A stretch of DNA of 48,709 nucleotides from an uncultured bacterium. GTDB lineage: Bacteria > Bacillota > Limnochordia > DTU080 > JAAYLA01. The stretch is from the NCBI GenBank assembly GCA_937983075.1, contig CALKAQ010000181.1:1-48709 (forward strand). Reading direction: 5' to 3'. Under the pieces are notes generated by a model. It was not told where the DNA came from, did not search any database, and was given only the letters and a program-made list of their open reading frames with translations. This document shows, piece by piece, positions 23,496 to 31,639 of the stretch (the stretch's first letter is position 1; each line of letters begins with the position of its first letter). The position numbers were made by a program, and so were the translations under genes.

Positions 23496-24809
23496 TCAGC
23501 CGATCGGGAGCTGCATCTGAGCGTCCACCCGGGATTCCGATCGTTTTCGACCTTCCCCTGTGCGGTTGCCGTTTGCCGTGCCGCGAGGCGAACGTTCATC
23601 GACGACACGGCAGGATATTTCCCCCTTTTCCAGCCGCACGCGCAAGCGGTCACCGGGAGCGACGCCGCCGGCATCCCGAATGACCTCTCCGGTATCTTCC
23701 CGACTGCAAATGGCATAGCCTCGAGACAACGTGGCCAACGGGCTCAACGACTCCAATTTGCCGACGGCGATACCGAGGCGCTTGCGACGCGTCTCGATGA
23801 TGGCGGCAAGTCGTTGCTCCGCCCGTTCAATAAGATCATCGACACGCTGATAAGCCTGCTTGATTCGGTAGTCCGGCTGCGTCAGCGCGGCACTTTCCGT
23901 GAGGAGTTTCAGCCGCTGACGCAAGTGATCCACCCGACGGATGAGCGCTTGCCTGCTTCGGTGCCGCAGATCCTCGACGGCTTCCTTCAGCGTCTTCCAT
24001 TCGGGTACGGCGAGTTCCGCCGCTGCCGAAGGGGTTGGTGCGCGACAGTCTGCGACAAAATCGGCAATGGTATAGTCGATTTCGTGCCCGACTGCCGAAA
24101 TCGTGGGCACCGGTGATCGATAGATCGCACGTGCCACCCGTTCGTCGTTGAAAGCCCACAGTTCTTCGAGCGAGCCGCCTCCGCGGCCGAATAAAATCAC
24201 GTCGAGATCTTTTTGCCTGCCGGCCAATTCAAATGCACGACAGATGCTTTCGGGCGCGGCCTCGCCTTGAACAACCGCCGGGATGAGAAGGACGTGGACG
24301 GTTGGATTGCGCCGGCGCAGCACACTGAGCATGTCCCGCACCGCCGCCCCGGTTGGTGACGTAATGACACCGACACGCCTAGGAAAGTACGGCAACGGCC
24401 GCTTTTGGTCAAACAGCCCTTCTTTCTGCAACTTTTCTTTCAACTGCTCAAACGCAAGATGCAGAGCACCCAGACCGGCGGGGAGCATTTCCTCGACATA
24501 CAGCTGAATGTCGCCGGCCGCTTCATACATGCTGACGCTGCCACGCACGATGACCGTGAGGCCGTCCGCCAAATCGAACTGCAGCCGCTGCCCTTTGCCG
24601 CGAAAGAGGACACAGCGTATCCGGGCCATATCGTCTTTCAGGGTAAAATAGCGGTGGCCGGAAGACGGGCACCGCAAATTCGATATCTCGCCCTTCACCC
24701 AGACGTCATTGAGCTCGGGAGTATAGTCGAGCATCGTTTTGATGCGCCGTATGACGTCGGATACGGAAATGACATTCGATTCAGCAATCAGCGGTTCCAG
24801 CGCGCCCAC
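23496..24809 (-). CDS. xseA: exodeoxyribonuclease VII large subunit
   Basis: A 437-aa catalytic subunit of a single-strand-specific exonuclease. An N-terminal OB-fold (VWVKGEISNLRCPSSGHRYF in parts) precedes the catalytic domain with GVITSPTGAAVRDM, FGRGGGSLEELWAFNDE and AVGHEIDYTIADFVAD, then coiled coils. The start is taken as GTG 24809, where the ribosome site nearly overlaps, so a slightly later start is possible. No folD gene lies between nusB and xseA here, unlike in some OLE-bearing Bacilli. Confidence 0.95.
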   Translation of the reverse strand: MGALEPLIAESNVISVSDVIRRIKTMLDYTPELNDVWVKGEISNLRCPSSGHRYFTLKDDMARIRCVLFRGKGQRLQFDLADGLTVIVRGSVSMYEAAGDIQLYVEEMLPAGLGALHLAFEQLKEKLQKEGLFDQKRPLPYFPRRVGVITSPTGAAVRDMLSVLRRRNPTVHVLLIPAVVQGEAAPESICRAFELAGRQKDLDVILFGRGGGSLEELWAFNDERVARAIYRSPVPTISAVGHEIDYTIADFVADCRAPTPSAAAELAVPEWKTLKEAVEDLRHRSRQALIRRVDHLRQRLKLLTESAALTQPDYRIKQAYQRVDDLIERAEQRLAAIIETRRKRLGIAVGKLESLSPLATLSRGYAICSREDTGEVIRDAGGVAPGDRLRVRLEKGEISCRVVDERSPRGTANGNRTGEGRKRSESRVDAQMQLPIG

Positions 24810-24978
24810 CCCTCTCGCGCGTTGGCTGCACGAGAAAAAATGCAGTCAAAAATCAGTATTCGACACGAAATACGATCGGCCCTGCCTCGCCGCGCCGCCA
24901 CAGCTTGTCCACCCAGCCGTTTGGGCGTCGGTCCGACGCCGGAGCGCTTCTTCCAACCGCGTCGAACCGACTTTCCGC

Positions 24979-25173
24979 TCAATCGGCATCCGTCATACGG
25001 CGTTCGGATGCGTCGTCCATGCGGCGCTGTGAAGCCTCCCTCCCCCGCTGCAACCACAGCTCCGCACCGAAAGCGGCTAAAACGCCGACAATCAGCCACA
25101 GCCAATAGCCCGGGGAAACAAAGTGGCCGACGCCAAGTCCTACAACCGCCCCGATCGCAAGCTTCAACCACAC
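24979..25173 (-). CDS. small two-TM membrane protein of unknown function
   Basis: A 64-aa protein starting MWLKLAIGAVVGLGVGHF. It has two hydrophobic helices (about 3-20 and 25-42) with a Gly-Tyr-Trp turn, then a charged tail rich in Arg, Glu and Asp. Start GTG 25173 has GGAGG 8 nt upstream. I recognise no family; DUF2273-type small proteins near asp23/amaP look broadly similar. About 170 nt separate it from xseA. A short GC-rich dyad lies at 24924-24940 in that space. Confidence 0.55.
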   Translation of the reverse strand: MWLKLAIGAVVGLGVGHFVSPGYWLWLIVGVLAAFGAELWLQRGREASQRRMDDASERRMTDAD

Positions 25174-25272
25174 AACGCCCACCTCCGCCGCCTATCGCCG
25201 CTTGGACGAAACGCCCATGGGAATAGGTATGCAGAGGAAATCGGCAGCATGCATGTCCGGGAGAGCCGCCCA

Positions 25273-26271
25273 TCATTCCGGCAGCGTTTGAACTGCCGCC
25301 CAGGCGATGCCGAGAGCGTTGTCGGTGCTGAACGTCGGCGACGCGAACACAGCGTCGAACCCAAAGGCTCCCACGGCTGCCTGGATGGCTTGGCGCACGG
25401 CCCGATTGGCGGCTACGCCGCCGACGACGAATACCCGTCGATCAGCCAGCTCGCCCCGTTCTCGCTGCAAAACATGGCTCAGCCAGCGCCCCAGCGATTC
25501 CGCCAGGCAGCGCTGCGTTGCGGCGGCCAGCACTGCCGGGGAAAAACGATCACGCATTCTTTCCAAAGCCGTCAAAGGCCCCGAGAAGCTGACTTGCGTT
25601 CCCTTGACGGCAACCGAAACTCGGGGCAAGTCGTCGACGTCGGCCTGCGCCGCCAAGCGTTCCAACGCGGCGCCGGCCGGAAAAGGCAATCCAATGGCGA
25701 CACCCAACCGATCGACGAATTTCCCGGCCGTAAGATCGCCTGTATTTCCCGCGATGCGGCTTGCGATTCGACCGTCGTCCTGAAGCAAGCCGACAATGGC
25801 TTCGGTTGTTCCACCCGAAATATGTACGGCTAAAAACGGCCGTCCGGTCTCGATCGATTGGCGCTGGTCGAGAAACGCTGCCCACAGATGACCTTCTTGA
25901 TGCGACCGTTCTATATAAGGAATGCCAAGCAAGGCCGCTGTCGAGCGCGCCCAGGAGGCTCCCGCTCGGAAGACAGGCATATATGAATCCGGCAGATTGC
26001 GCGGGGCATTGCTGGCAGCTACAACTCGCGGAGGGTGGGATTGCAGCAGCGGTGCAATTTCTTCGAGCAATTCCGGCAGGTGGCGCACGTGATGAAAGAA
26101 CGCTTCGGACTGACGCAAACCGCGCTGGCCTTCGGGCACCGGCAAAAGTCGCCGCTTGTCCGCTATCACTTCGCCCGAACGAGTGACCAAGGCGACCGAT
26201 GTCGTGTAAGCGCTTGTGTCAAATGCAAGCGCAGCGGGTGAGCTCGTAGGCAACCGCTCCGTTGCACTCAA
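25273..26271 (-). CDS. TsaD/Kae1-like (peptidase M22 family) protein
   Basis: A 332-aa ASKHA-fold protein of the TsaD/Kae1 family: LAFDTSAYTTSVALV at the N-terminus, the metal-binding HQEGH (His124, His128), VHISGGTTEAIV, and VVGGVAANRAVRQAI near the C-terminus. TsaD makes the t6A modification of tRNA, but this copy diverges at several places. It also sits by nusB rather than by the tsaB/tsaE genes, so it is probably a paralogue. The TTG start overlaps the nusB stop by 4 nt. The single-gene window cannot show whether a standard tsaD exists elsewhere. Confidence 0.8.
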   Translation of the reverse strand: MSATERLPTSSPAALAFDTSAYTTSVALVTRSGEVIADKRRLLPVPEGQRGLRQSEAFFHHVRHLPELLEEIAPLLQSHPPRVVAASNAPRNLPDSYMPVFRAGASWARSTAALLGIPYIERSHQEGHLWAAFLDQRQSIETGRPFLAVHISGGTTEAIVGLLQDDGRIASRIAGNTGDLTAGKFVDRLGVAIGLPFPAGAALERLAAQADVDDLPRVSVAVKGTQVSFSGPLTALERMRDRFSPAVLAAATQRCLAESLGRWLSHVLQRERGELADRRVFVVGGVAANRAVRQAIQAAVGAFGFDAVFASPTFSTDNALGIAWAAVQTLPE

Positions 26272-26678
26272 CTTTCAGCCCGCCTCGTTCGGGCAATGTT
26301 GCCGAGAATGCCGTTGACGAACTTCCCCGAATCGTCCGTCCCATAACGTTTCGCCAACTCGACGGCTTCGTTGATCGCGACACCTGCCGGCGTTTCATCA
26401 TCATACAGCATTTCAAACGCCGCCAGCCGAAGCACATTGCGGTCGACATAAGCCATGCGCTCAACGGTCCAATCGACGGCGTAGCTGTTCAGCAGATCGT
26501 CCAATTCGGCGAGGTGCTTGATGACGCCTCGCACCAGTTTCTCCATAAAACGCAATGCCTTCTCGTCGAGGTCAAGTTCTGAGGCGTTGTAGGCAATGGC
26601 GGCATCCACTTCGTCACGCCCAACTTCAACCTGAAACAAGACCCTGAGGGCCGCCTCACGAGCCAATCGACGACTCAC
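26268..26678 (-). CDS. nusB: transcription antitermination factor NusB
   Basis: A 136-aa all-helical protein: REAALRVLFQVEVG at the start, then DWTVERMAYVDRNVLRLAAFEML and the signature VAINEAVELAKRYG (read in short blocks). NusB binds boxA RNA with NusE during rRNA antitermination. Start GTG 26678 has AAGGAGG 7 nt upstream. Confidence 0.96.
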   Translation of the reverse strand: MSRRLAREAALRVLFQVEVGRDEVDAAIAYNASELDLDEKALRFMEKLVRGVIKHLAELDDLLNSYAVDWTVERMAYVDRNVLRLAAFEMLYDDETPAGVAINEAVELAKRYGTDDSGKFVNGILGNIARTRRAES

Positions 26679-26740
26679 GCTGCTGCCTCCTTCTACCCAA
26701 AATCACGGAATCCATGAGCCGCTTTGCGCATAAACATCAA

Positions 26741-27280
26741 CTAGTCGACGCGAGCCTTGGGAGCTCCCGCCACATTTCTCACTTCGACCGCTATCGAAGC
26801 GACGGATACCCCGACGGTCTCCCGCACATAGGCTTCAACGCGCTTTTGAACTTCGTTTGAAATTTCGGGCAGGCTCATATCGGGCAAGACAACGAGTGAG
26901 ACGTCAATCTCCATGCCTTCATCGTGTGGGCGAATCGTAGCTTCAGCGTTTCTTACGCCACGCACGGCGGTTGCGGTTTGGACGACCAAATTTTCGATGG
27001 CACGAATATTCATGCGGACTTGTCCAAGTGGAGTATCCCGTACGATCCCGATTTCCCGCTTCTTCGAAGCCGTGGTATGAAACAAAATGTGGAGCCCCGT
27101 GAGGGCGAGCAGCAACCCGCCCAAGCTCGTTTGCCACGGGTGTGCCGCCAAGTACTGCCCTATTCTCGTTGCCGCGGTGGGCAAATCCCACAATAACGGC
27201 GCCCCGACCGCTGTCAAACCGACGACCAACAGCAAGAGCGAAACACAGATTAGGATAATGCGATCGAGGATCGACGACAA
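26741..27280 (-). CDS. amaP: AmaP-like alkaline shock membrane anchor protein
   Basis: A 179-aa protein with two N-terminal TM helices (about 5-30 and 50-70), followed by a DUF322/Asp23-like domain containing IRAIENLVVQTATAVRG and SLPEISNEVQKRVEAYV. In Staphylococcus AmaP ties Asp23 to the membrane, and the gene directly upstream here is an Asp23 homologue. Start TTG 27280 follows GAGAGGAG by 9 nt and gives the family start MSSILDRI. A TTG at 27304 has a weaker site. Confidence 0.8.
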   Translation of the reverse strand: MSSILDRIILICVSLLLLVVGLTAVGAPLLWDLPTAATRIGQYLAAHPWQTSLGGLLLALTGLHILFHTTASKKREIGIVRDTPLGQVRMNIRAIENLVVQTATAVRGVRNAEATIRPHDEGMEIDVSLVVLPDMSLPEISNEVQKRVEAYVRETVGVSVASIAVEVRNVAGAPKARVD

Positions 27281-27319
27281 GAGAAACCGCTCCTCTCTTT
27301 TCAACGCTGCTCGTTCAGT

Positions 27320-27706
27320 TTAACGGACGCGGTTTTCCTCCGGTTTTTCTTCTTGCTGGAAATGGACTCCTTGCACGTGTACGTTGACCTCGACGACTTC
27401 GAGCCCCGTCATGGTCTCAATGGCTCGCTTCACATTTTCTTGAATTTGCCAGGCAACTTCGGGAATCCGCACACCGTAGTCAACGACGACGAACAAATCG
27501 ACAGCAGCTTGCGCCTCCCCTACTTCCACCTTGACTCCCTTGGACAAATTCTTGCGTCCGAGCATTTCAGCAATGCCGCCAGCGATGCCGCCGCTCATGC
27601 CGGCTACGCCGCTCACCTCGACCGCCGCCAAACCGGCGATGACGCCGACCACTTCATTCGCAATCCGAATATCGCCCAGCTCGCTTCTTTCGCGTTTTTC
27701 CGTCAC
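27320..27706 (-). CDS. yqhY: Asp23/Gls24 family protein (YqhY-like)
   Basis: A 128-aa Asp23 domain protein: LGDIRIANEVVGVIAGLAA, VSGVAGMSGG, VDLFVVVDYGVRIPEVAWQIQE in pieces, then a charged tail. In Bacillus subtilis yqhY follows accBC and affects fatty-acid/acetyl-CoA carboxylase balance, and the gene order accB-accC-yqhY-(amaP)-nusB is the same here. Start GTG 27706 has AAGGAGG 7 nt upstream. Confidence 0.9.
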   Translation of the reverse strand: MTEKRERSELGDIRIANEVVGVIAGLAAVEVSGVAGMSGGIAGGIAEMLGRKNLSKGVKVEVGEAQAAVDLFVVVDYGVRIPEVAWQIQENVKRAIETMTGLEVVEVNVHVQGVHFQQEEKPEENRVR

Positions 27707-27734
27707 TTGGCAGCCTCCTTACTCCCTCATGTTG

Positions 27735-29090
27735 CTAAAGCCTCAACGATCCTTCTTGGATCGCCCGATCGATAAAATCAGTGGAAACCTCTCCTCGCTG
27801 CACGCGCTCGTCGTCCAAAAGCGCCTGATGGAATGCAACATTCGTATGAATGCCGCTGATGATGACCTCGCTTAACGCCGCGCGCATTTTTTGCAAAGCC
27901 TGCTCGCGGGTCGGCGCATGACAGATGACTTTGGCGATCATGGAATCGTAATAAGGCGAGACGACACAACCTGAAAACGCCATGCTGTCGATGCGCAAGC
28001 CGGGGCCGCCGGGCATATGGTAAAAATCGATGGTCCCGGGCGAAGGCAGAAAACCGCGTGCCGGGTCTTCAGCATTGATGCGGCATTCAATGGCGTGCCC
28101 GTTCCACGTGATGTCTTCCTGACGCCAGCGCAGCGGATAACCGGCAGCGATCAATATTTGCTCCTGCACGAGGTCGATTCCTGTAATCATTTCCGTTACC
28201 GGGTGCTCGACCTGGATGCGCGTGTTCATCTCCATGAAATAAAAGTTGCCATCGGCGTCGAGCAAAAACTCCATGGTACCCGCGTTGGTATAACCGACGG
28301 CCCGTGCGCCGGCCACCGCCGCCTCGCCCATGCGTCGGCGCAGATCTTCATCGACGACGGGCGAAGGGGCTTCCTCGAGAACCTTTTGGTGACGGCGCTG
28401 CAAAGAGCACTCCCGTTCGCCCAGGTGGATGATGTTCCCGTGTTCATCGGCCAAAATTTGAATTTCTACGTGACGCGGTGAACGAATGAACTTCTCCAAA
28501 TAGAGGCGACGATCCCCGAAAGACGCCTCCGCTTCGGCCTGAGCTGAAGCGAAGACACGCCGAAGCGCCTGAGCGTCTTCCACCACTCGCATGCCCTTCC
28601 CGCCACCGCCGGACGCCGCCTTCAACATGATCGGATAGCCGATTTCTTCAGCGGCTGCCAACGCCTCTTCTTCGGACTGGACGGGTTCAGAGCCGGGGAT
28701 GACGGGCAACCCGGCTTCTTGCATCATTCGCCGTGCGGCAGCCTTGTCCCCCATTTTTTCAATCGCTGCAACCGGAGGACCGATAAATTTGATGCCGTGG
28801 GTATGGCAGATTTCCGCAAAATGAGCCTGCTCGGACAAATAGCCGTAGCCGGGATGAATGGCGTCCACCTCGGCCAGCACGGCGGTGGAAATAATGTTCG
28901 GGATGTTCAAATACGATCCGCTAGACGGCGCCGGACCGACGCAGAAGGCTTGATCGGCAAGGCGCGCGTGCAGCGAATCTTCGTCGGCTTGGGAGTAGAT
29001 CGCGACCGTTTCAATTCCCAACTCACGACAGGCACGTATAATCCGTACGGCGATTTCGCCGCGATTTGCAATCAAAACACGTTGAAACAC
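27735..29090 (-). CDS. accC: acetyl-CoA carboxylase, biotin carboxylase subunit
   Basis: A 451-aa ATP-grasp enzyme that carboxylates biotin on AccB in the first step of fatty-acid synthesis. It shows the N-terminal VLIANRGEIAVRIIRACREL, the ATP loop SGGGGKGMRVV and EMNTRIQVEHPVTEMITGID. The length is standard. Start GTG 29090 has AGGAG 5 nt upstream and lies 2 nt after the accB stop. Confidence 0.98.
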   Translation of the reverse strand: MFQRVLIANRGEIAVRIIRACRELGIETVAIYSQADEDSLHARLADQAFCVGPAPSSGSYLNIPNIISTAVLAEVDAIHPGYGYLSEQAHFAEICHTHGIKFIGPPVAAIEKMGDKAAARRMMQEAGLPVIPGSEPVQSEEEALAAAEEIGYPIMLKAASGGGGKGMRVVEDAQALRRVFASAQAEAEASFGDRRLYLEKFIRSPRHVEIQILADEHGNIIHLGERECSLQRRHQKVLEEAPSPVVDEDLRRRMGEAAVAGARAVGYTNAGTMEFLLDADGNFYFMEMNTRIQVEHPVTEMITGIDLVQEQILIAAGYPLRWRQEDITWNGHAIECRINAEDPARGFLPSPGTIDFYHMPGGPGLRIDSMAFSGCVVSPYYDSMIAKVICHAPTREQALQKMRAALSEVIISGIHTNVAFHQALLDDERVQRGEVSTDFIDRAIQEGSLRL

Positions 29091-29092
29091 AG

Positions 29093-29611
29093 CTACTCCT
29101 TCTCCACTGCAAAGAGGGGCTGCCCGTATTCCACGGGTTCTGCGTTCTCAACGAAGATCTTAACGATGCGCCCTCTCACTTCGGACTCAATTTCATTCAT
29201 CAACTTCATCGCTTCAATAATGCACAAAGGCTGCCCCGGCTCGACCAAATCGCCGACTTTGACATACGGTTCGGCGTCCGGTGCCGGCGCCCGGTAAAAA
29301 ACACCGACCATCGGCGCGGTGATGATGACATGGCGATCGTCGGAGAATGATTCAGAATCGGATGCGCTGTCGGCTTCGGCTTCAGGCGTTGGCGACGCGA
29401 CAGCCGACGCCGCCGGTGGTTCAACCGTCGGCGACGGAACGGCCTCGACATTTCGCTCCGCGGCCTCTCCCGCCCGAACTCCCAGCGAAGTGACGGCGAC
29501 CGCCTTGCGCAACGTGAGCTTCGTCCCCTTGGTCAAGTCCTCAAGGCACAGCTCGGCCACATCGCTTTCATGCAGCGCCTGGATGAGCTCTTTGAGTTCG
29601 CGTAGCTCCAA
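29093..29611 (-). CDS. accB: acetyl-CoA carboxylase biotin carboxyl carrier protein
   Basis: A 172-aa protein. The N-terminal helix is MELRELKELIQALHESDV, followed by a Pro/Ala/Ser-rich flexible linker (about 55-90) and the biotinyl domain with EAMKLMNEIE, where Lys136 receives biotin. Start TTG 29611 restores the family N-terminus, and a GAAAGGAG lies 11 nt upstream. The frame further up has no AccB similarity. It forms an operon with accC. Confidence 0.94.
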   Translation of the reverse strand: MELRELKELIQALHESDVAELCLEDLTKGTKLTLRKAVAVTSLGVRAGEAAERNVEAVPSPTVEPPAASAVASPTPEAEADSASDSESFSDDRHVIITAPMVGVFYRAPAPDAEPYVKVGDLVEPGQPLCIIEAMKLMNEIESEVRGRIVKIFVENAEPVEYGQPLFAVEKE

Positions 29612-29725
29612 TTTGGTTTCGACTCCTTTCGCCGAGCCCCTGAAGCGCACAGTGTACAACGGTATTTCCTTCTCGCTCTCCGGTCCTGCGAAGTCCGGAA
29701 GGACAGCTCGTCGGTGAAAACCCGC

Positions 29726-29753
29726 TTTGTACCATGCTCCAGGGACCTGTCTA
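29726..29753 (-). promoter_or_regulatory. candidate sigma-A promoter for accB-accC
   Basis: TAGACA (29753-29748) and TACAAA (29731-29726) are 16 nt apart in the 197-nt space between spoIIIAH and accB. The -35 matches five and the -10 four of six consensus bases. A housekeeping start is expected here, because accBC is essential in growth while the upstream spoIIIA genes are sporulation-specific. I see no clear terminator or FapR-type site in the same space. Confidence 0.35.
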
Positions 29754-29808
29754 GAATTCTCCCCATGGCGCGCTGTTCCTTCCTGGACGGCAAAGTTTGC
29801 GGTCTTTG

Positions 29809-30477
29809 TTATTGGGGATACGAAAGTCCGTCGCTTATCGTAATATGTTCCAAGGGAATTCCGGCTACCCGCGCCACCAAGCTGCCGATTTGTGATACTT
29901 CGGCTACTGAAAGCTCTTTGCCGACAACCACAATCGCTTCCTCATCGGCCAACACCACAACGGCATCATTCAAGCCCTGCACGCGGAGCAGCCCTTCGGC
30001 TTGCATCTGGCGTTCAGCCCTGCCGAGGAGCCTGACGATTTCCGCTTGAACGGCCGGATCGCTCTTCTCGCCCCACACGGCAACGAGGTCTTGCAGCTGC
30101 TCGATGTAACGGGCTAGATTCCGATCCCGCTCGAGACGGTATACTGCAAGGCGCGCATCGCCACTCACAGCGGCAGCGGCGGAATCATCGAAGGCTTCGC
30201 CGGGTTGCATCGGTGCGAATACCGTTTGCTCCGCTTCCGCTTCCGAAACGTCTTGCGCAGCCGCAGGTGATGCGAATCCTTCATGCTCACCCGCATCCTG
30301 CCTGACGTTGGCGGAACCGTCGCCGGTGCCGAGCAGCTGCCCGACAAGTCGGAGATGATTGCCGATCACCGGTTCCACATCTCCGTCGTATATCACCATC
30401 ATGCTAACCGACATGCCCAGCAAAACGGCTATGAGAATCATGCGCTGCCAAGTTCGTCGTTCAATTACGTGGAACAT
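29809..30477 (-). CDS. spoIIIAH: stage III sporulation protein AH
   Basis: A 222-aa SpoIIIAH-like protein with one N-terminal TM segment (about 14-32), an Ala/Glu-rich linker and a C-terminal ring-building-motif domain (LSVAEVSQIGSLVARVAG, ITISDG). In the mother cell SpoIIIAH pairs with forespore SpoIIQ to join the two membranes of the engulfed forespore (the feeding-tube channel). Start ATG 30477 has GAGGAG about 7 nt upstream. An ATG at 30492 overlaps that site. Confidence 0.9.
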   Translation of the reverse strand: MFHVIERRTWQRMILIAVLLGMSVSMMVIYDGDVEPVIGNHLRLVGQLLGTGDGSANVRQDAGEHEGFASPAAAQDVSEAEAEQTVFAPMQPGEAFDDSAAAAVSGDARLAVYRLERDRNLARYIEQLQDLVAVWGEKSDPAVQAEIVRLLGRAERQMQAEGLLRVQGLNDAVVVLADEEAIVVVGKELSVAEVSQIGSLVARVAGIPLEHITISDGLSYPQ

Positions 30478-30488
30478 GGTTTCACTCC

Positions 30489-31106
30489 TCATTTCTTTTT
30501 CGGAAGTACTTCCACACGATGCGCGGCCACACCGAGCACCGTTTGCACCGCCTGCGCCAGCTGATAGCGAACAATTTCGTTGGATGCTCCTTCGGCGATG
30601 ACCAACACGCCTCGCACCTCGGGAGCAAAAATGGTCTCGACCAAGGCTTCTTCGTTGCGCCCTTGTCCTCCCTGACGGAATACCGGCTGATCCGATCGAC
30701 GCATCTCTTGTCTCGTCTCCGTTACCGTTCCGCTGGCGTCGACTTCTCGGGTCACGCTTTCCTCCTCCGTCGTCTGCCGTGCGTAAACGTGCACTTCCGT
30801 CCCTTCCAGCTGCACCATGACTTCCACCTTGCCGGCTCCGGCAATTTCACTGAGAATGCGCTCGAGCCGCCGTTCCAGCGCCGTTGCCGCATCATCGGCT
30901 TGTGACAGGGACGGAACCATCGCAGGACGTCCGTCGGGCGACAAAGGCGGATTGATCTCGGGAGGATTCCAACGCCCCAAGAGCAAAATGAGCGCACCGA
31001 GCCCGATCAACATGATCAGCAGACGGTTTTTGCGTCCCCGTTCCGTTTCGGCCTCGTGGTGATTGCCAGGAAAAAAACGTTTTAGCCAACGATTCCAAGC
31101 TTCCAT
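30489..31106 (-). CDS. spoIIIAG: stage III sporulation protein AG
   Basis: A 205-aa protein with an N-terminal basic segment, one TM (LLIMLIGLGALILLL) and a ring-forming domain with LERILSEIAGAGKVEVMVQLEG in parts and VRGVLVIAEGA, ending VLPKKK. SpoIIIAG forms the large oligomeric ring of the SpoIIIA-SpoIIQ channel. Start ATG 31106 overlaps the spoIIIAF stop (TGATG) and has GGAGGG 6 nt upstream. Confidence 0.94.
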   Translation of the reverse strand: MEAWNRWLKRFFPGNHHEAETERGRKNRLLIMLIGLGALILLLGRWNPPEINPPLSPDGRPAMVPSLSQADDAATALERRLERILSEIAGAGKVEVMVQLEGTEVHVYARQTTEEESVTREVDASGTVTETRQEMRRSDQPVFRQGGQGRNEEALVETIFAPEVRGVLVIAEGASNEIVRYQLAQAVQTVLGVAAHRVEVLPKKK

Positions 31107-31639
31107 CACTGCCCTCCTTCCACGTTGTCCCAAAAGAGCGTCACCGCGTTCGCAGGAATGCCGAAAAACTTGTTCAGCACGGCGTTGACTTCGGCGGAAG
31201 CGACATGCTCCGCCCCGACAAGGCGTACGCTGACGCGCTGAACGCCTTGGTCAGACAGCTCCAAATCGACGACTTCAGCGTCGGCGACGCCGGGGACCAG
31301 CAGCAGCATGCCTTCCAGTTGATTCCGCAATTGGTCTGCCATATGGCGAATGGCGATGTCCTGTCCGTGCGTACGCAGACGCTCCCCTTCGGCAATCCAC
31401 GGATCTGCCTCCGTACCCGCACCGCCCGCTTGGCCGAACATCCCGGCAAAGGCCTCGCCAATCACACCGGGATTCTTCGTCAAATCCGCAATCGGTTGCA
31501 GCAGCGCCGCCAACATCACGAGGCCGACTACCAGACGGGTGTAGCGCCGAATCCCGTTATCGGGCAAAATGACCTGCACCAGCGTGGCGAAGAATAACAG
31601 GTACAAAAAGCCGCGAATCCAGGAGATAAGTGCCTCCAT
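31106..31639 (-). CDS. spoIIIAF: stage III sporulation protein AF
   Basis: A 177-aa protein. It starts MEALISWIRGFLYLLFFATL with two TM helices (about 8-28 and 35-54), then a soluble ring-building domain (VPGVADAEVVDLEL, AEVNAVLNKFFGIP). The start overlaps the spoIIIAE stop (TGATG). The frame upstream lies within spoIIIAE and is not coding. Confidence 0.93.
   Translation of the reverse strand: MEALISWIRGFLYLLFFATLVQVILPDNGIRRYTRLVVGLVMLAALLQPIADLTKNPGVIGEAFAGMFGQAGGAGTEADPWIAEGERLRTHGQDIAIRHMADQLRNQLEGMLLLVPGVADAEVVDLELSDQGVQRVSVRLVGAEHVASAEVNAVLNKFFGIPANAVTLFWDNVEGGQ

Noticed and set aside
24924..24940. GC-rich palindrome between xseA and the small membrane protein gene, considered as terminator
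   Set aside because: Its loop is very small and no T-run follows on the minus strand.
29533..29793. 86-codon frame between spoIIIAH and accB
   Set aside because: It is Arg/Lys-rich in an unremarkable way, overlaps the accB start in another frame and matches no family I know.
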